From: Streptosporangiaceae bacterium
GTDB lineage: Bacteria > Actinomycetota > Actinomycetes > Streptosporangiales > Streptosporangiaceae
Direction: 5' to 3'
DNA length: 64,000 nucleotides
NCBI GenBank assembly: GCA_019245115.1
Contig: JAFARZ010000427.1
Location: forward strand, 21,236-85,235
Shown here: piece after piece, positions 51,909-60,362 of the stretch
How positions within the stretch are numbered: the first letter of the stretch is position 1
How the letters are laid out: the number at the start of each line of letters is the position of its first letter
Position numbers and translations under genes: made by a program
Notes under the pieces: generated by a model
What the model was told of the DNA's origin: nothing
The model's input: the letters and a program-made list of their open reading frames with translations, nothing else
Databases searched by the model: none

Positions 51909-53360
51909 TCAGGAGTAGATCTGATCAAGGTCTATTAGGGCGACGTCGGTCCTGTCGCGGGCGGCTTGGAGGTCGGGGGCGAAGCCTGCGCCGCAGTAGC
52001 AGGCGAGCACGGTGCCCTGGGTGTCGAAGCCCTTGACGGCGAGGAGGTCGCGGGCGCGGCTGAGGCGGTCCAGATGACTCGCATCCATGACCCGGTCCCA
52101 CTTCACCTCGCCGAGCGACAGGATGCGCCGCGGCCTACCATGGTCGGCCGGAGCCAGGACCGCGACATCTATCTCAATCTGCGTGCGGTTTGCCGGATCC
52201 GCGACCACCCCTCCGCCGACTTCCCCTGGCGGCCCGCCAAAGACGTCGTCGCCCGCCGTGATGGCGAACTCGCGGCACAGCGACTCGAAGTGGGGGCCGA
52301 CCACCTGCGACAGGAAACGTGCTCGCGCGCCGGGCCAGACCGCCGGCGCCTCGCCGCGTTCGAGGCGTGCCCAGTCCCTGCTCATCACGGCCTGATAAAA
52401 GGTGATCAGCGGCTCAGCGATCCGGTATCTGGCCCGCCCGGTCCGGAATAGGTCCGGCTCCCTGACCAGCAGACGGCTGTCTTCCAGGACGGTGATCGGG
52501 TGAGTGATCTCGTTGGCTTTCCTGCCGACGTAGTTCGCGATGCCGCCCGAGGTCGCGTTGCCCGTGGCGACCGCGGAAAGCACAGAGTGATACAACAAGG
52601 GATCCCTGATCTCGGTTTCCTCGGCCAGCAGGTAGCGGGCTTCGCGAAACAGCGCGGTCTGGGTATTCAACACCGTCCGGACCACCCAGTCATCGAAGTC
52701 CGCGATGCCGACGGGTACGTCGTCTCGCAAGAACTCGCGCCGGTAAGCGGGCGTGCCGCCGACCACCGAATGCACCAGTACGGCCAGCCGGGGATCCGAG
52801 ATTCCCCAGAAGCGCGCCGCGTCCCGGTACCCGAAGGGCTGGACGACCAGTTCGAGGCTAGCCCGGCCCCGCAATGGCGCTCCGCCGGAGAGCAGCCTGC
52901 CCATCACCGACATGGCGGAACCGCACAGCAGCAGCCGCGCCCTGCTCGCCGCTCCCGATCCACCTGGACCAAGCTCCCGCTGGATGATCGACGGCAGACC
53001 AGGTGATGCCTTGACCAGAGAGGGAAACTCATCGATCACCACTGGAACGGGACGGTCATCACCGAGACCGAACAGGTAGGGGATCGCCTCAAGCCAGTCT
53101 CGGAACTGCGGGACCGGTCTTCCGCTGAAGCGGATCAGTTCATCGGCGAACAGACGCAGCGAGACGGCTTCCGTTAGCTCCAAGGCGGGAAAGTAGATGC
53201 CGCCCATCGACACCGCCAAGGACTGCAGGAGGTAGCTTTTCCCCTGCCGACGTCGACCGCTAACGACCCCGAGGGTCGCGCCCGGGCGAGCATCGGCGGC
53301 GAACGAGACCAGCCCCGCCCACTCCGCGTCGCGGCCGAACACGTGCCCTGGCTTCTGCAA
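51909..53360 (-). CDS. AAA-type ATPase with C-terminal DUF234 nuclease-like domain
   Basis: The 483-aa protein has an N-terminal ATPase of the archaeal-type family: FGRDAEW, P-loop-like SGRRRQGKSYLL (Lys41), Walker B VPVVIDEFPSL, sensor LLLCGSAMSVM and PFGYRDAARFWG. A winged-helix section (about 260-330) follows, then a DUF234 part with ILSLGEVKWD, the Glu-x-Lys of a PD-(D/E)XK fold. TTG start with GAGGAAG upstream. These proteins are frequent in mobile or defence-like settings, but their role is not established. Divergent to the truncated ABATE gene, sharing a short palindromic region. Confidence 0.87.
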   Translation of the reverse strand: MQKPGHVFGRDAEWAGLVSFAADARPGATLGVVSGRRRQGKSYLLQSLAVSMGGIYFPALELTEAVSLRLFADELIRFSGRPVPQFRDWLEAIPYLFGLGDDRPVPVVIDEFPSLVKASPGLPSIIQRELGPGGSGAASRARLLLCGSAMSVMGRLLSGGAPLRGRASLELVVQPFGYRDAARFWGISDPRLAVLVHSVVGGTPAYRREFLRDDVPVGIADFDDWVVRTVLNTQTALFREARYLLAEETEIRDPLLYHSVLSAVATGNATSGGIANYVGRKANEITHPITVLEDSRLLVREPDLFRTGRARYRIAEPLITFYQAVMSRDWARLERGEAPAVWPGARARFLSQVVGPHFESLCREFAITAGDDVFGGPPGEVGGGVVADPANRTQIEIDVAVLAPADHGRPRRILSLGEVKWDRVMDASHLDRLSRARDLLAVKGFDTQGTVLACYCGAGFAPDLQAARDRTDVALIDLDQIYS

Positions 53361-53385
53361 GACTTCCTCGCAGCGAGTTACGTCG

Positions 53386-53414
53386 AACTATAGTTGAGTC
53401 AAATATACTTTGAC
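53386..53414. promoter_or_regulatory. Palindromic sites between divergent genes
   Basis: AACTATAGTT (53386-53395) is a perfect palindrome, followed at once by GTCAAA (53398-53403) and its complement TTTGAC (53409-53414) with a 5-nt spacer. They sit in the 50-bp gap between the DUF234 ATPase start and the next gene, the right place for a shared operator. Confidence 0.4.
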
Positions 53415-53922
53415 ATTCTTCCCCGGTGTCGGCGGACCGCCCCCCGGTAGAACAGCCGCTGGCCGTTCACAGTGGCGTAACGGTGGTGGACGGTGGACAT
53501 CGCGTGTGGCGATCCTCAACAGCACCCCGGTCATCGACGGAGTGCCGACTGACGACTTCGCTGACGCCGCCAGGACCCTGGCCTGGCTGGCCAGCGCCGG
53601 CGGCCTGGGTACCGAGGCGGAGCTACGGCACGTGCTGAAGGTCCGCCAGTCGCTGCAGGCGATCGTCCGCGGTGAGCAGCCCCCGGACGTACTGACCCCG
53701 GAACTGCGGGGCGTGACCCGTGTGCCGGCCGTCACTGGCGGCCAGATCACCTGGACCCTCGTCGTCCCGCCCGAACGTGAGCTGGCCGTGCGGGCCGTCC
53801 TGGCCTGGGACGCGCTCGCCAGGCACAGCCCCGGGCGGCTGCGGCCGTGCGCGAACGACGAATGCCGCCTGTTCCTCATCGACCACAGCAAGGCCGATGC
53901 CGCTCGCTGGCTGAATGTTTAG
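53410..53922 (+). CDS. ABATE-domain protein with truncated CGNR zinc finger
   Basis: The 170-residue frame matches the ABATE/CGNR regulator family in its second half: a helical ABATE part (ADAARTLAWLASAG, VLKVRQSLQAIVRG), then RLRPCANDECRLFLIDHSKADAARW, the first half of the zinc finger (CxxxxC). The frame then stops at LNV, three codons before where the CGNR motif and the second Cys pair should be, and the next gene begins 2 nt later. So the DNA-binding half is missing. The start is unclear (TTG 53410 or GTG 53506). Probably a decayed or truncated regulator. Confidence 0.65.
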   Translation: MTFFPGVGGPPPGRTAAGRSQWRNGGGRWTSRVAILNSTPVIDGVPTDDFADAARTLAWLASAGGLGTEAELRHVLKVRQSLQAIVRGEQPPDVLTPELRGVTRVPAVTGGQITWTLVVPPERELAVRAVLAWDALARHSPGRLRPCANDECRLFLIDHSKADAARWLNV

Positions 53923-53924
53923 GT

Positions 53925-54302
53925 ATGGCTAAACTGGCTACAAACGAACGGGAGTGGCTGGACCTCCGGGAGGCGGTTGGGTTGGCGTTGAGGCGCGGGC
54001 ACGGGGATGCCGGTAGCGGGGAGGCCGAGGATGCCATCGAGTATGAGTCGGCTCGGCTTCAGCGGGACCTGACGACGGCGGTCAGCTGGTACATGGAGGA
54101 GCGCGGCATCACCAAACGGGAGCTGGCGCAGCGGCTCGGGGTCACGCCGGGACGAATATCGCAGATCATGTCCGGCGGCGAGAACCTGACACTGCGCACG
54201 CTGGCGACGGTGTGTACGGCGCTGGACGCGCACCTGAGGGTGGAACTCCTGCCGGACAAGCCGGCCGATCCGGCCCATGGGGCCTTCACCCGGCGCAGGT
54301 AG
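53925..54302 (+). CDS. XRE-family helix-turn-helix protein (antitoxin-like)
   Basis: The 125-aa protein has an N-terminal helical part (1-55) and an HTH_3 domain of about 60-110: ITKRELAQRLGVTPGRISQIMSGGENLTLRTLATVCTALD. The layout, short acidic arm first and HTH last, is that of HigA- or MqsA-type antitoxins and of small regulators. The start codon lies 2 nt after the truncated ABATE gene; no toxin-like gene is adjacent. Target unknown. Confidence 0.83.
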   Translation: MAKLATNEREWLDLREAVGLALRRGHGDAGSGEAEDAIEYESARLQRDLTTAVSWYMEERGITKRELAQRLGVTPGRISQIMSGGENLTLRTLATVCTALDAHLRVELLPDKPADPAHGAFTRRR

Positions 54303-54330
54303 CTGAACGCGGCGGTTTCCCTCCGCGGCA

Positions 54331-55038
54331 TTAGTGTGCGCGCGGGGCGCTGAGTGATCCGGCGGGCGCCCGGTCAGCGGACCCGACGGACGACGTGTCC
54401 ACATCGGTGCATCCCCAGTCATAGGCGCAGCCGAGCATCGCGCGCAGCGCCTGCTCGGCCGCGTGCCGGGCCCGCCGTGCCTCACGGCCGTGACCGGCCC
54501 GCTCCGCACGCGTGATCGCCTCACTCACCGCGTCGAAGTCCGACCGCAGCCTGCTGAGGCGGCGACGATCATCGATGCGCCCGGCCAGCAGCGAGTGAAC
54601 CTCCCACGAGACCTCTTCCAGCTGCTCCAGAGTCCATTGCCGGCTGACCATGGCATCGCACCAGGCATCCCGGTCGGCATACATCTGCTGAGTCAGGTGG
54701 TCGAGCAGCAGCGTCACGCCCGCGGTCGCGATCGGATACCAGACCGCGCGTTCCACCGGTGATTCGGCGCTGATCGCGCGGCTCGCGCACAACAGTGCCG
54801 GAACGAACAGGCCGATTGTTACCGGCGGCAGCTGAGCGACGGCTTCAGGCAATCCAAGCGCAACGGCGGTTGCCACCACTCCGGTGGCGATGATGACAGC
54901 TAGCGCCCACGCCGCGGCGCGTACCGAGCCGAACGGCCTGCCTCTCCCCCGGTACCGGTAGAACAAGCTCACCCAGCTCGCGGCCATCGCGGCCGGCAGC
55001 GTGACCTGGATCTGCGACCATGGCACGCCCGCCACCAC
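54331..55038 (-). CDS. Membrane protein of unknown function, 235 aa
   Basis: Four membrane segments lie in the first 130 residues (LPAAMAASWVSLFY, AWALAVIIATGVVATAVAL, VTIGLFVPALLCA, YPIATAGVTLLLDHL), followed by a soluble helical C-terminal half rich in Arg/Glu (EVSWEVHSLLAGRIDDRRRL, ITRAERAGHGREARRARHAAEQAL) that may form a coiled coil. GTG 55038 stands near AGGGAG. No family recognised. It is convergent to the XRE gene with a 28-nt gap. Confidence 0.65.
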   Translation of the reverse strand: MVAGVPWSQIQVTLPAAMAASWVSLFYRYRGRGRPFGSVRAAAWALAVIIATGVVATAVALGLPEAVAQLPPVTIGLFVPALLCASRAISAESPVERAVWYPIATAGVTLLLDHLTQQMYADRDAWCDAMVSRQWTLEQLEEVSWEVHSLLAGRIDDRRRLSRLRSDFDAVSEAITRAERAGHGREARRARHAAEQALRAMLGCAYDWGCTDVDTSSVGSADRAPAGSLSAPRAH

Positions 55039-55238
55039 AAGCTCCCTTCAGGTGTCGCCATGGGCGGCATCAGAAAACACCCCGAACCCGTTGATCCTGC
55101 CATGTATCACGACATGCCGTTACCAAAACCACGCAGCCGGTCAGGTATTTCGGGGGTTACGGGGTCTCAGGAGTTGAACCACCGACGTTCTGATAAAAGG
55201 GGTTACAGCTTTTAATTTCTATGAGAGGGGCGGCGACC

Positions 55239-55628
55239 ATGATTCCCGACTCGCATCTCGACCTGCTGGACGCGGAGATAGGCATACTCGGGACCATCGG
55301 GCCGAGCGGGCGACCGCAGCTTTCGGCCGTCTGGTTCCTCGCCGAGGGCGACACCATCCGGATCTCGCTGAACAATTCCCGGCAGAAGACGAAGAACCTG
55401 CAGGCTAACCCCAAGGCCAGTTTCCTCATCCCCGGTACGCCGCCGTACCGGTATGTGGAAATCCGGGGGGACGCGGAGATCGCCCCGGATGACGACTACT
55501 CGTTCGCCGGTCGGGTGGGCGCCAAGTACGGCGCGGACTTGCGGGAAAGGGACCAGCCCGGCCAATCGCGCGTGGTGGTCACCATCCGCCCCGCGCGCGT
55601 GGTCACCTGGGGCGGCCCGCCGTCCTGA
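55239..55628 (+). CDS. PPOX-class F420-dependent oxidoreductase (pyridoxamine-oxidase fold)
   Basis: The 129-aa split-barrel flavin/deazaflavin protein has MIPDSHLDLLDAEIGILGTI, GRPQLSAVWFLAEGDTIRIS, RQKTKNLQANPKASFLI and PYRYVEIRGDAEI, which match the actinobacterial PPOX-F420 group. They reduce or oxidise small substrates with coenzyme F420. ATG 55239 has AGGGG upstream; an earlier in-frame ATG at 55221 is possible. Stand-alone gene, convergent with the HxlR regulator. Confidence 0.88.
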   Translation: MIPDSHLDLLDAEIGILGTIGPSGRPQLSAVWFLAEGDTIRISLNNSRQKTKNLQANPKASFLIPGTPPYRYVEIRGDAEIAPDDDYSFAGRVGAKYGADLRERDQPGQSRVVVTIRPARVVTWGGPPS

Positions 55629-55644
55629 TGTGATCGCGCACCGC

Positions 55645-56091
55645 TCAGGCGCGGTCGGGGGTCAGGCGCGTGGCGTGACGGGGGTGGAGAGGCTCTCCGC
55701 ACGCTTCGCATACCACCTGCGGGACAAGCTGGTGGCCGCAGTGGTGCTGGAACACGACCGGCGGCCCGTCGTCGCCCGCCAGGTACCGGTCGCCCCAGCG
55801 CATGAGCGTCATGATGACCGGGTACAGCTCGCCGCCGGCCTCGGTGAGCCAGTACTCGTGCCGGGCTGGATGCCCGGAGTACTGCCGGCGTTCGAGGATC
55901 CCCGCGCCGACCAGGGTACGAAGCCGGGCCGTCAAGGTGTCTCGCGGCGCCCCGATTCGCCGGACCATCTCGTCGAACCTGCGGTTGCCGAGCAGGACTT
56001 CGCGGATGACGAGCAGCGCCCACTTCTCCCCGACGATGTCGAGAGTTCGGGCGATGGAACAGACCCGCGGCTGGACCGACGAACTAACCAT
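55645..56091 (-). CDS. HxlR-family transcriptional regulator
   Basis: The 148-aa protein has the HxlR winged helix with the conserved N-terminal Cys11 (VCSIARTLDIVGEKWALLVIREVLLG), RRFDEMVRRIGAPRDTLTARLRTL, and YWLTEAGGELYPVI. C-terminal extension with CGHQ and CEACGEPL, a possible metal or redox site. It is divergent from the MFS exporter and separated from it by 56 nt, where AGTTggaaAACT (56112-56123) is a possible operator; it probably controls the exporter. Confidence 0.92.
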   Translation of the reverse strand: MVSSSVQPRVCSIARTLDIVGEKWALLVIREVLLGNRRFDEMVRRIGAPRDTLTARLRTLVGAGILERRQYSGHPARHEYWLTEAGGELYPVIMTLMRWGDRYLAGDDGPPVVFQHHCGHQLVPQVVCEACGEPLHPRHATRLTPDRA

Positions 56092-56147
56092 ATCGCCGAT
56101 GGTACCTGCTTAGTTGGAAAACTGGACTCACAACGGAGGATGCCAGT

Positions 56148-57725
56148 ATGGTGGGTCTGGATTTCGGACTCACGCTGAATTTCGGACTCACGCTGAATTC
56201 CGGACCCACGGAGGCGCCAGTGACCACGAGGTCATCGTCACGACCGAGCGGAGCGGGCGAGGCTCCTGACGCGCGCCGGGTCGCCGCGGTGGTGGGCGTC
56301 CTCTCGCTGGCGGTGTTCATGTCCAGCCTGGACCTGTTCATCGTCAACCTGGCGTTCCCCTACATCGCCAAGCAGTACCCCGGGACCAGCCTGAGCTCGC
56401 TGTCCTGGGTGCTGAACGGTTACACGATCGTCTTCGCGGCGGCACTGGTGCCAGCCGGCCGCTGGGCCGACCGGGTCGGCCGACGGCGGGTCTTCGTGAT
56501 CGGCCTGGCCGCCTTCAGCATCGGATCGCTGCTGTGTGGCGTGGCCCCCGGCGTGGCGGCGCTGATCGCGGCGCGCGTGATCCAGGCGGCCGGCGCGGGC
56601 CTGATGGTGCCGGCGTCGCTATCGCTGTTGCTGGCCGCGGTCCCGGCACCCGCGAGGCCACGGGCCATCGGCACGTGGTCGGCGCTGGGCGCGTTCGGCG
56701 CCGCGCTCGGGCCGGTGATCGGGGGCAGCCTGGTGCAGGTCAGCTGGCGGTGGGTGTTCTGGATCAATCTTCCCGTGGGAGTGGCCGCCATCATCGCGGC
56801 CATCCGGGTGGTTCCCGAAAGCGGCGACGATCAGGCGAAGGGACGGCCCGATCTGGCCGGCGCCGGGCTCCTCGCCGCGGCTGTCGGGCTGGTGGCGCTG
56901 GCCCTGGTCAAGGCGCCCGGCTGGGGCTGGAGCTCGGCGAGCTTCGCTGCCCTGCTCGCCGCGTCGATGGCCTGCGGAACAGCGATGGTGGTCCGGTCAC
57001 GACGGCATCATTCTCCCGTCATCGAGCTAAGCCTGCTTCGCTCGCGGCAATTCAGCGGCGCCTTCGTCGCCTCGATCCTGTACTACGCGGGCTTCGGGGC
57101 GTTCGTGCTCAACTCGGTGGAGTTCCTCACCGGCGTCTGGCACTACTCCGCGGTGGTGGCCGGTCTCGCCATCGCACCCGGACCGCTCATGGTGCTGCCG
57201 TTCGCCCGTGTCATCGCACCCAGGGCGGCGGCGTGGCTCGGCGGCCCTGGCCGGGTCGCGGTCATCGGCTGCGCCGTCAACGCCGGCGCGCAGCTCTTCT
57301 GGTACATCCAGATCCAGGTGGATCCCGCCTACCTGACCCATCTGCTGCCCGCCCAGTTGCTGGGCGGAGCGGGCGTCGGGCTGACCATCCCCTCGCTGCT
57401 GGCCGCGGGCAGCGCCACACTGACCCCGGCCAGGTTCGGCACGGGCAGCGGAATCCTCAACACGGCACGCCAGATAGGCACCGTGCTTGGCGTGGCGGGG
57501 CTGGTCGCCATCCTGGCTCATCTCTCCCCCGCCGATCTGATCGGCGTCTACCGGAACGGCCTGATCCTCATCATCGGCTTCTTCGCCGCCGCGGGTGTCA
57601 CGTCCGTCGTACTGCTGAGTAGCCTGAATACTCGGCGGGCGGCGGCGCCCGCACCAGGACCAACGCCACGACCAGCGCCGACAGCGACACCAGCGCCGGT
57701 CGTGGCGGATCAGGAGGGGGCATGA
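56148..57725 (+). CDS. MFS drug exporter, DHA2 family (14 helices)
   Basis: The 525-aa proton-driven exporter in the cytoplasmic membrane shows VFMSSLDLFIVNLAFPYIA (segment 1), the motif GRWADRVGRRRVFVIGL (loop 2-3), and GPVIGGSLVQVSWRWVFWINLPVG (motif C region), as in EmrB/QacA-type pumps. Ends in an Ala/Pro/Thr tail. The first 24 codons contain GLTLNF/GLTLNS, from an 18-bp direct repeat (TTCGGACTCACGCTGAA twice), and both ATG 56148 and GTG 56220 have an ACGGAGG ribosome site, so the start is ambiguous. It overlaps the thioesterase gene by 4 nt. Confidence 0.9.
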   Translation: MVGLDFGLTLNFGLTLNSGPTEAPVTTRSSSRPSGAGEAPDARRVAAVVGVLSLAVFMSSLDLFIVNLAFPYIAKQYPGTSLSSLSWVLNGYTIVFAAALVPAGRWADRVGRRRVFVIGLAAFSIGSLLCGVAPGVAALIAARVIQAAGAGLMVPASLSLLLAAVPAPARPRAIGTWSALGAFGAALGPVIGGSLVQVSWRWVFWINLPVGVAAIIAAIRVVPESGDDQAKGRPDLAGAGLLAAAVGLVALALVKAPGWGWSSASFAALLAASMACGTAMVVRSRRHHSPVIELSLLRSRQFSGAFVASILYYAGFGAFVLNSVEFLTGVWHYSAVVAGLAIAPGPLMVLPFARVIAPRAAAWLGGPGRVAVIGCAVNAGAQLFWYIQIQVDPAYLTHLLPAQLLGGAGVGLTIPSLLAAGSATLTPARFGTGSGILNTARQIGTVLGVAGLVAILAHLSPADLIGVYRNGLILIIGFFAAAGVTSVVLLSSLNTRRAAAPAPGPTPRPAPTATPAPVVADQEGA

Positions 57726-58549
57726 TCAGTTCGGCTCCGGGCACACCGGTCCTCAAATTCTCCGAGGTCACCGCTCTGACTCCGGACGGGCCGGGACGGT
57801 TCGATGCCGTGATCAGCCCGGAGTGGACTATCGGCGGCAAGCCGAACGGCGGCTACCTGCTGGCCATACTGGGCCGGGCCGCCTCGTCCGCCAGCCGGCA
57901 CCGGCATGTCATCGCGGCCAGCGCCCACTACCTGCGTTCACCCGACCCAGGACCGGTCCGGGCCGAAATGGACGTGCTGCGTATCGGCCGCTCGGCCAGC
58001 CACATCCGGGCCCGCATGTCGCAGAACGGCAAGACATGCGTCGAGGCGCTGCTGACCATGAGCGATCTCGGCGCGGATTCGGTCCCGTACTGGGACAGCG
58101 GGAGCCCACCGCCCGGCCAGGTGGATTACGAAGACAGCCCGCGTCTGGTTCCGCAACTGCCCGACGGCGGCCGCGTCGCCATCATGGACCAGGTCGAGGT
58201 GAGGCTGGACCCCGCCACCAGCGGCTTCGTCAAGGGACAGCCGGACGGACGCGGCGAACTGCGCGGCTGGCTCACCCTCCCCGGCGACGAAGCCTTCGAC
58301 CCGGCCGCGCTGCTCTATGCCGTCGACGCCTTCCCGCCCGCGACGTTCAACATCGAGTTCACCGGCTGGGTACCGACCCTCGAGCTCACCGTTTACGTCC
58401 GCGCGCTGCCCGCACCCGGCCCGGTCCGCGTCCTGCAGAAAGCGCAGCTGATCGACGGCCAGCGCGTCGACGAATCGTGCTTCATCTGGGACCGCGAAGG
58501 GCGTCTCGTCGCCCAGGCCACGCAGCTGGCCGGAATCCGCCTCGGCTGA
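57722..58549 (+). CDS. Acyl-CoA thioesterase-like protein (TesB/double hotdog)
   Basis: The 275-aa protein shows two hotdog halves: ISPEWTIGGKPNGGYLLAILGRA (about 31-53), SAHYLRSPDPGPVRAEMDVLR, then a second half with AVDAFPPATFN, TLELTVYVRALPAPGPVRVL and SCFIWDREGRLVAQATQLAG. It would hydrolyse acyl-CoA esters in the cytoplasm. The start overlaps the MFS gene stop (ATGA), so the two are one operon under the HxlR regulator. Confidence 0.88.
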   Translation: MISSAPGTPVLKFSEVTALTPDGPGRFDAVISPEWTIGGKPNGGYLLAILGRAASSASRHRHVIAASAHYLRSPDPGPVRAEMDVLRIGRSASHIRARMSQNGKTCVEALLTMSDLGADSVPYWDSGSPPPGQVDYEDSPRLVPQLPDGGRVAIMDQVEVRLDPATSGFVKGQPDGRGELRGWLTLPGDEAFDPAALLYAVDAFPPATFNIEFTGWVPTLELTVYVRALPAPGPVRVLQKAQLIDGQRVDESCFIWDREGRLVAQATQLAGIRLG

Positions 58550-58567
58550 GGCCCGGAGTACCGGGAT

Positions 58568-59338
58568 TCAGAGCTGGCGGAGGAGGTCCTGGGCGTAGAA
58601 GCGGCGGGGCCAGTCCACGAACAGGTGGTCGTGTGCGGCGCCGGCGATCACGTTGCAGCTGATATCCGCGTCGGCCAGCACGCGGCTGACGGCGGCGGTC
58701 AGGCCGACCTCGTCCAGCGCGGAATTGACCCGCAAGGTGATGCGGGCCGCCACGTACGAATACGATAGGCCGGCTCGATCCGCGTCGGTCTTCGTCAGTA
58801 CCAGGGTGAGGCCCTCGTCTTCGAGGATCGCGGCGAACATGGCCACGGCGGGCGGCGGCCCGGCCGTGGTGACGAACACATACGGCTCATCGGACAGTTC
58901 CGGCGCAAGCTCACGCCGGTTCCGGCCGTCCAGGTGCTTCCCCATGAAGATCACGTCGTCGGTCTGGTATCCGAGCGCCGCATAGAACGAGACGACGTCG
59001 GCATTGTCCCGTTCGACGAGCAGGTTGATCTTGGGGCAGCCGATGGCGGCCAGCCGCTCCTCGAGCTCGGCCATCAACCGCTTCCCGATCCCGCGGCCGC
59101 GTCGATCCTGCCTGACCGCCAGGCGGTTCACCCAGCCCCGCCGCCCGTCGAACGTGCCGAGCACCGCCCCGGCCATCTCCCCGTCGTCGTCCACCTCGAC
59201 CAGGATCAGGCCGGGACCCCGGGCCAGTACCGATCTAAGCTCATCCGCCACGCGCGCCGCGTCGAACCGCAATCCGGCTTCCCGCCACAGTACGGCCAGT
59301 CCGGCCGCGTCGCTGACGCCCGCAGGTCTGATCGCCAT
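58568..59338 (-). CDS. GNAT acetyltransferase fused to an ACT-type (COG3602) domain
   Basis: The 256-aa protein has a GNAT fold in residues 1-140 (MAIRPAGVSDAAGL, VNRLAVRQDRRGRGIGKRLM with the acetyl-CoA loop, VERDNADVVSFYAALGYQ). Residues of about 155-256 match the COG3602/ACT pair (EPYVFVTTA, AAILEDEGLTLVLTKTDAD, RITLRVNSALDEVGLTAAVS, AGAAHDHLFVDW). ACT units bind amino acids, so the acetyltransferase may be under amino-acid control or act on one. The start at 59338 is the family start; the frame to 59551 is not coding. Confidence 0.88.
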   Translation of the reverse strand: MAIRPAGVSDAAGLAVLWREAGLRFDAARVADELRSVLARGPGLILVEVDDDGEMAGAVLGTFDGRRGWVNRLAVRQDRRGRGIGKRLMAELEERLAAIGCPKINLLVERDNADVVSFYAALGYQTDDVIFMGKHLDGRNRRELAPELSDEPYVFVTTAGPPPAVAMFAAILEDEGLTLVLTKTDADRAGLSYSYVAARITLRVNSALDEVGLTAAVSRVLADADISCNVIAGAAHDHLFVDWPRRFYAQDLLRQL

Positions 59339-59399
59339 AGCGAACCTGCTTACCACACCCACCGCGACGAATGGCGAGAAGCTCAGGCATCCTTGACTC

Positions 59400-60305
59400 G
59401 TGAGCCGAGTACTGGCCGTCGACGTGGGCGGCACGACCATCAAGGCCGAGATCGTCGACGAGTCCGGCGCCGCGACAGCGTCCGGCACGGTGCCCACCCC
59501 GAAAGGGGCGGCCGCGCTCGACGCGGTCGCCGGGCTGGGCAAGCAGCTCATCGCGACGGCCGGCGGCGCGGCCGGGACGGTAGCCGCCGGTGTGGTGCTG
59601 CCCGGGATCGTCGACCCGGCACGCCGGATGGCGGTCTACAGCGCGAACATCGGGTGGTCCGATCTCGACGCCGGCGACCTGCTGGAACGTGCCTGGGGCA
59701 TCCCGGTGGGCGTCGATCACGACGTGACCTGCGCCGGCTGGGCCGAGTGGGTGTCCGGGGCCGGCCAGGGCTGCGAAGACATCGCCTTCGTCGCCATCGG
59801 CACCGGCATTTCCGCCGCGGTGGTATCCGGCGGACGGCTGCTGCGCGGCAGCGGCGGCCGCCAGCCGGGCGAGATCGGCCACGTCGTGGTGCGGCCGGAC
59901 GGGCCGATGTGCGGGTGCGGGGCGCGCGGCTGCCTGGAGGCGATCGCCTCCGCGACTTCGATCGCCCGGGCGTACGCCGAGGCGACCGGTACCGCCGTGC
60001 CCGGCGCGCTCGACGTCGAACGGGCCGCCGCGCACGACGACCGGGCCCGCAAGGTGTGGGACGAGGCGGTGTCCGCCCTCGCGGACGGGCTCACCATGCT
60101 CACCGCGCTGGTGGCGCCGGAGCGGATCGTGCTCGGCGGCGGCCTGGCCGCCAGCGGCGACTTCCTGCTCAGGCCGCTGGCGCCGCTTCTGGCCGAGCGC
60201 GTCCTCGTCCAGCCCGTGCCGACGCTGGCGCAAGCCCGGCACGGCACGCGGGCCGGCCTGGCCGGCGCCGCCCTGCTCGCCCGGCAGCAGCTCGCCCTGG
60301 GCTAA
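59400..60305 (+). CDS. ROK-family sugar kinase
   Basis: The 301-aa cytoplasmic kinase for glucose or an N-acetylated hexose has DVGGTTIKAEIV (8-19), the catalytic Asp108 in VDHDVTCAGWAE, IGTGISAAVVSGG, the ROK zinc motif GEIGHVVV...CGCGARGCLEA (His161, Cys171, Cys173, Cys178) and VLGGGLAASG near the end. No DNA-binding domain, so an enzyme, not a ROK repressor. GTG start 59400. It is convergent with the GH20 gene, and the amino-sugar context suggests GlcNAc or ManNAc as substrate, though glucokinase is equally possible. Confidence 0.92.
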   Translation: MSRVLAVDVGGTTIKAEIVDESGAATASGTVPTPKGAAALDAVAGLGKQLIATAGGAAGTVAAGVVLPGIVDPARRMAVYSANIGWSDLDAGDLLERAWGIPVGVDHDVTCAGWAEWVSGAGQGCEDIAFVAIGTGISAAVVSGGRLLRGSGGRQPGEIGHVVVRPDGPMCGCGARGCLEAIASATSIARAYAEATGTAVPGALDVERAAAHDDRARKVWDEAVSALADGLTMLTALVAPERIVLGGGLAASGDFLLRPLAPLLAERVLVQPVPTLAQARHGTRAGLAGAALLARQQLALG

Positions 60306-60362
60306 CGGCGCCAGCAGCCAGTCGAGCGCGCCGCGCAGGTGAGCGACGAAGCCGGGACCGGC

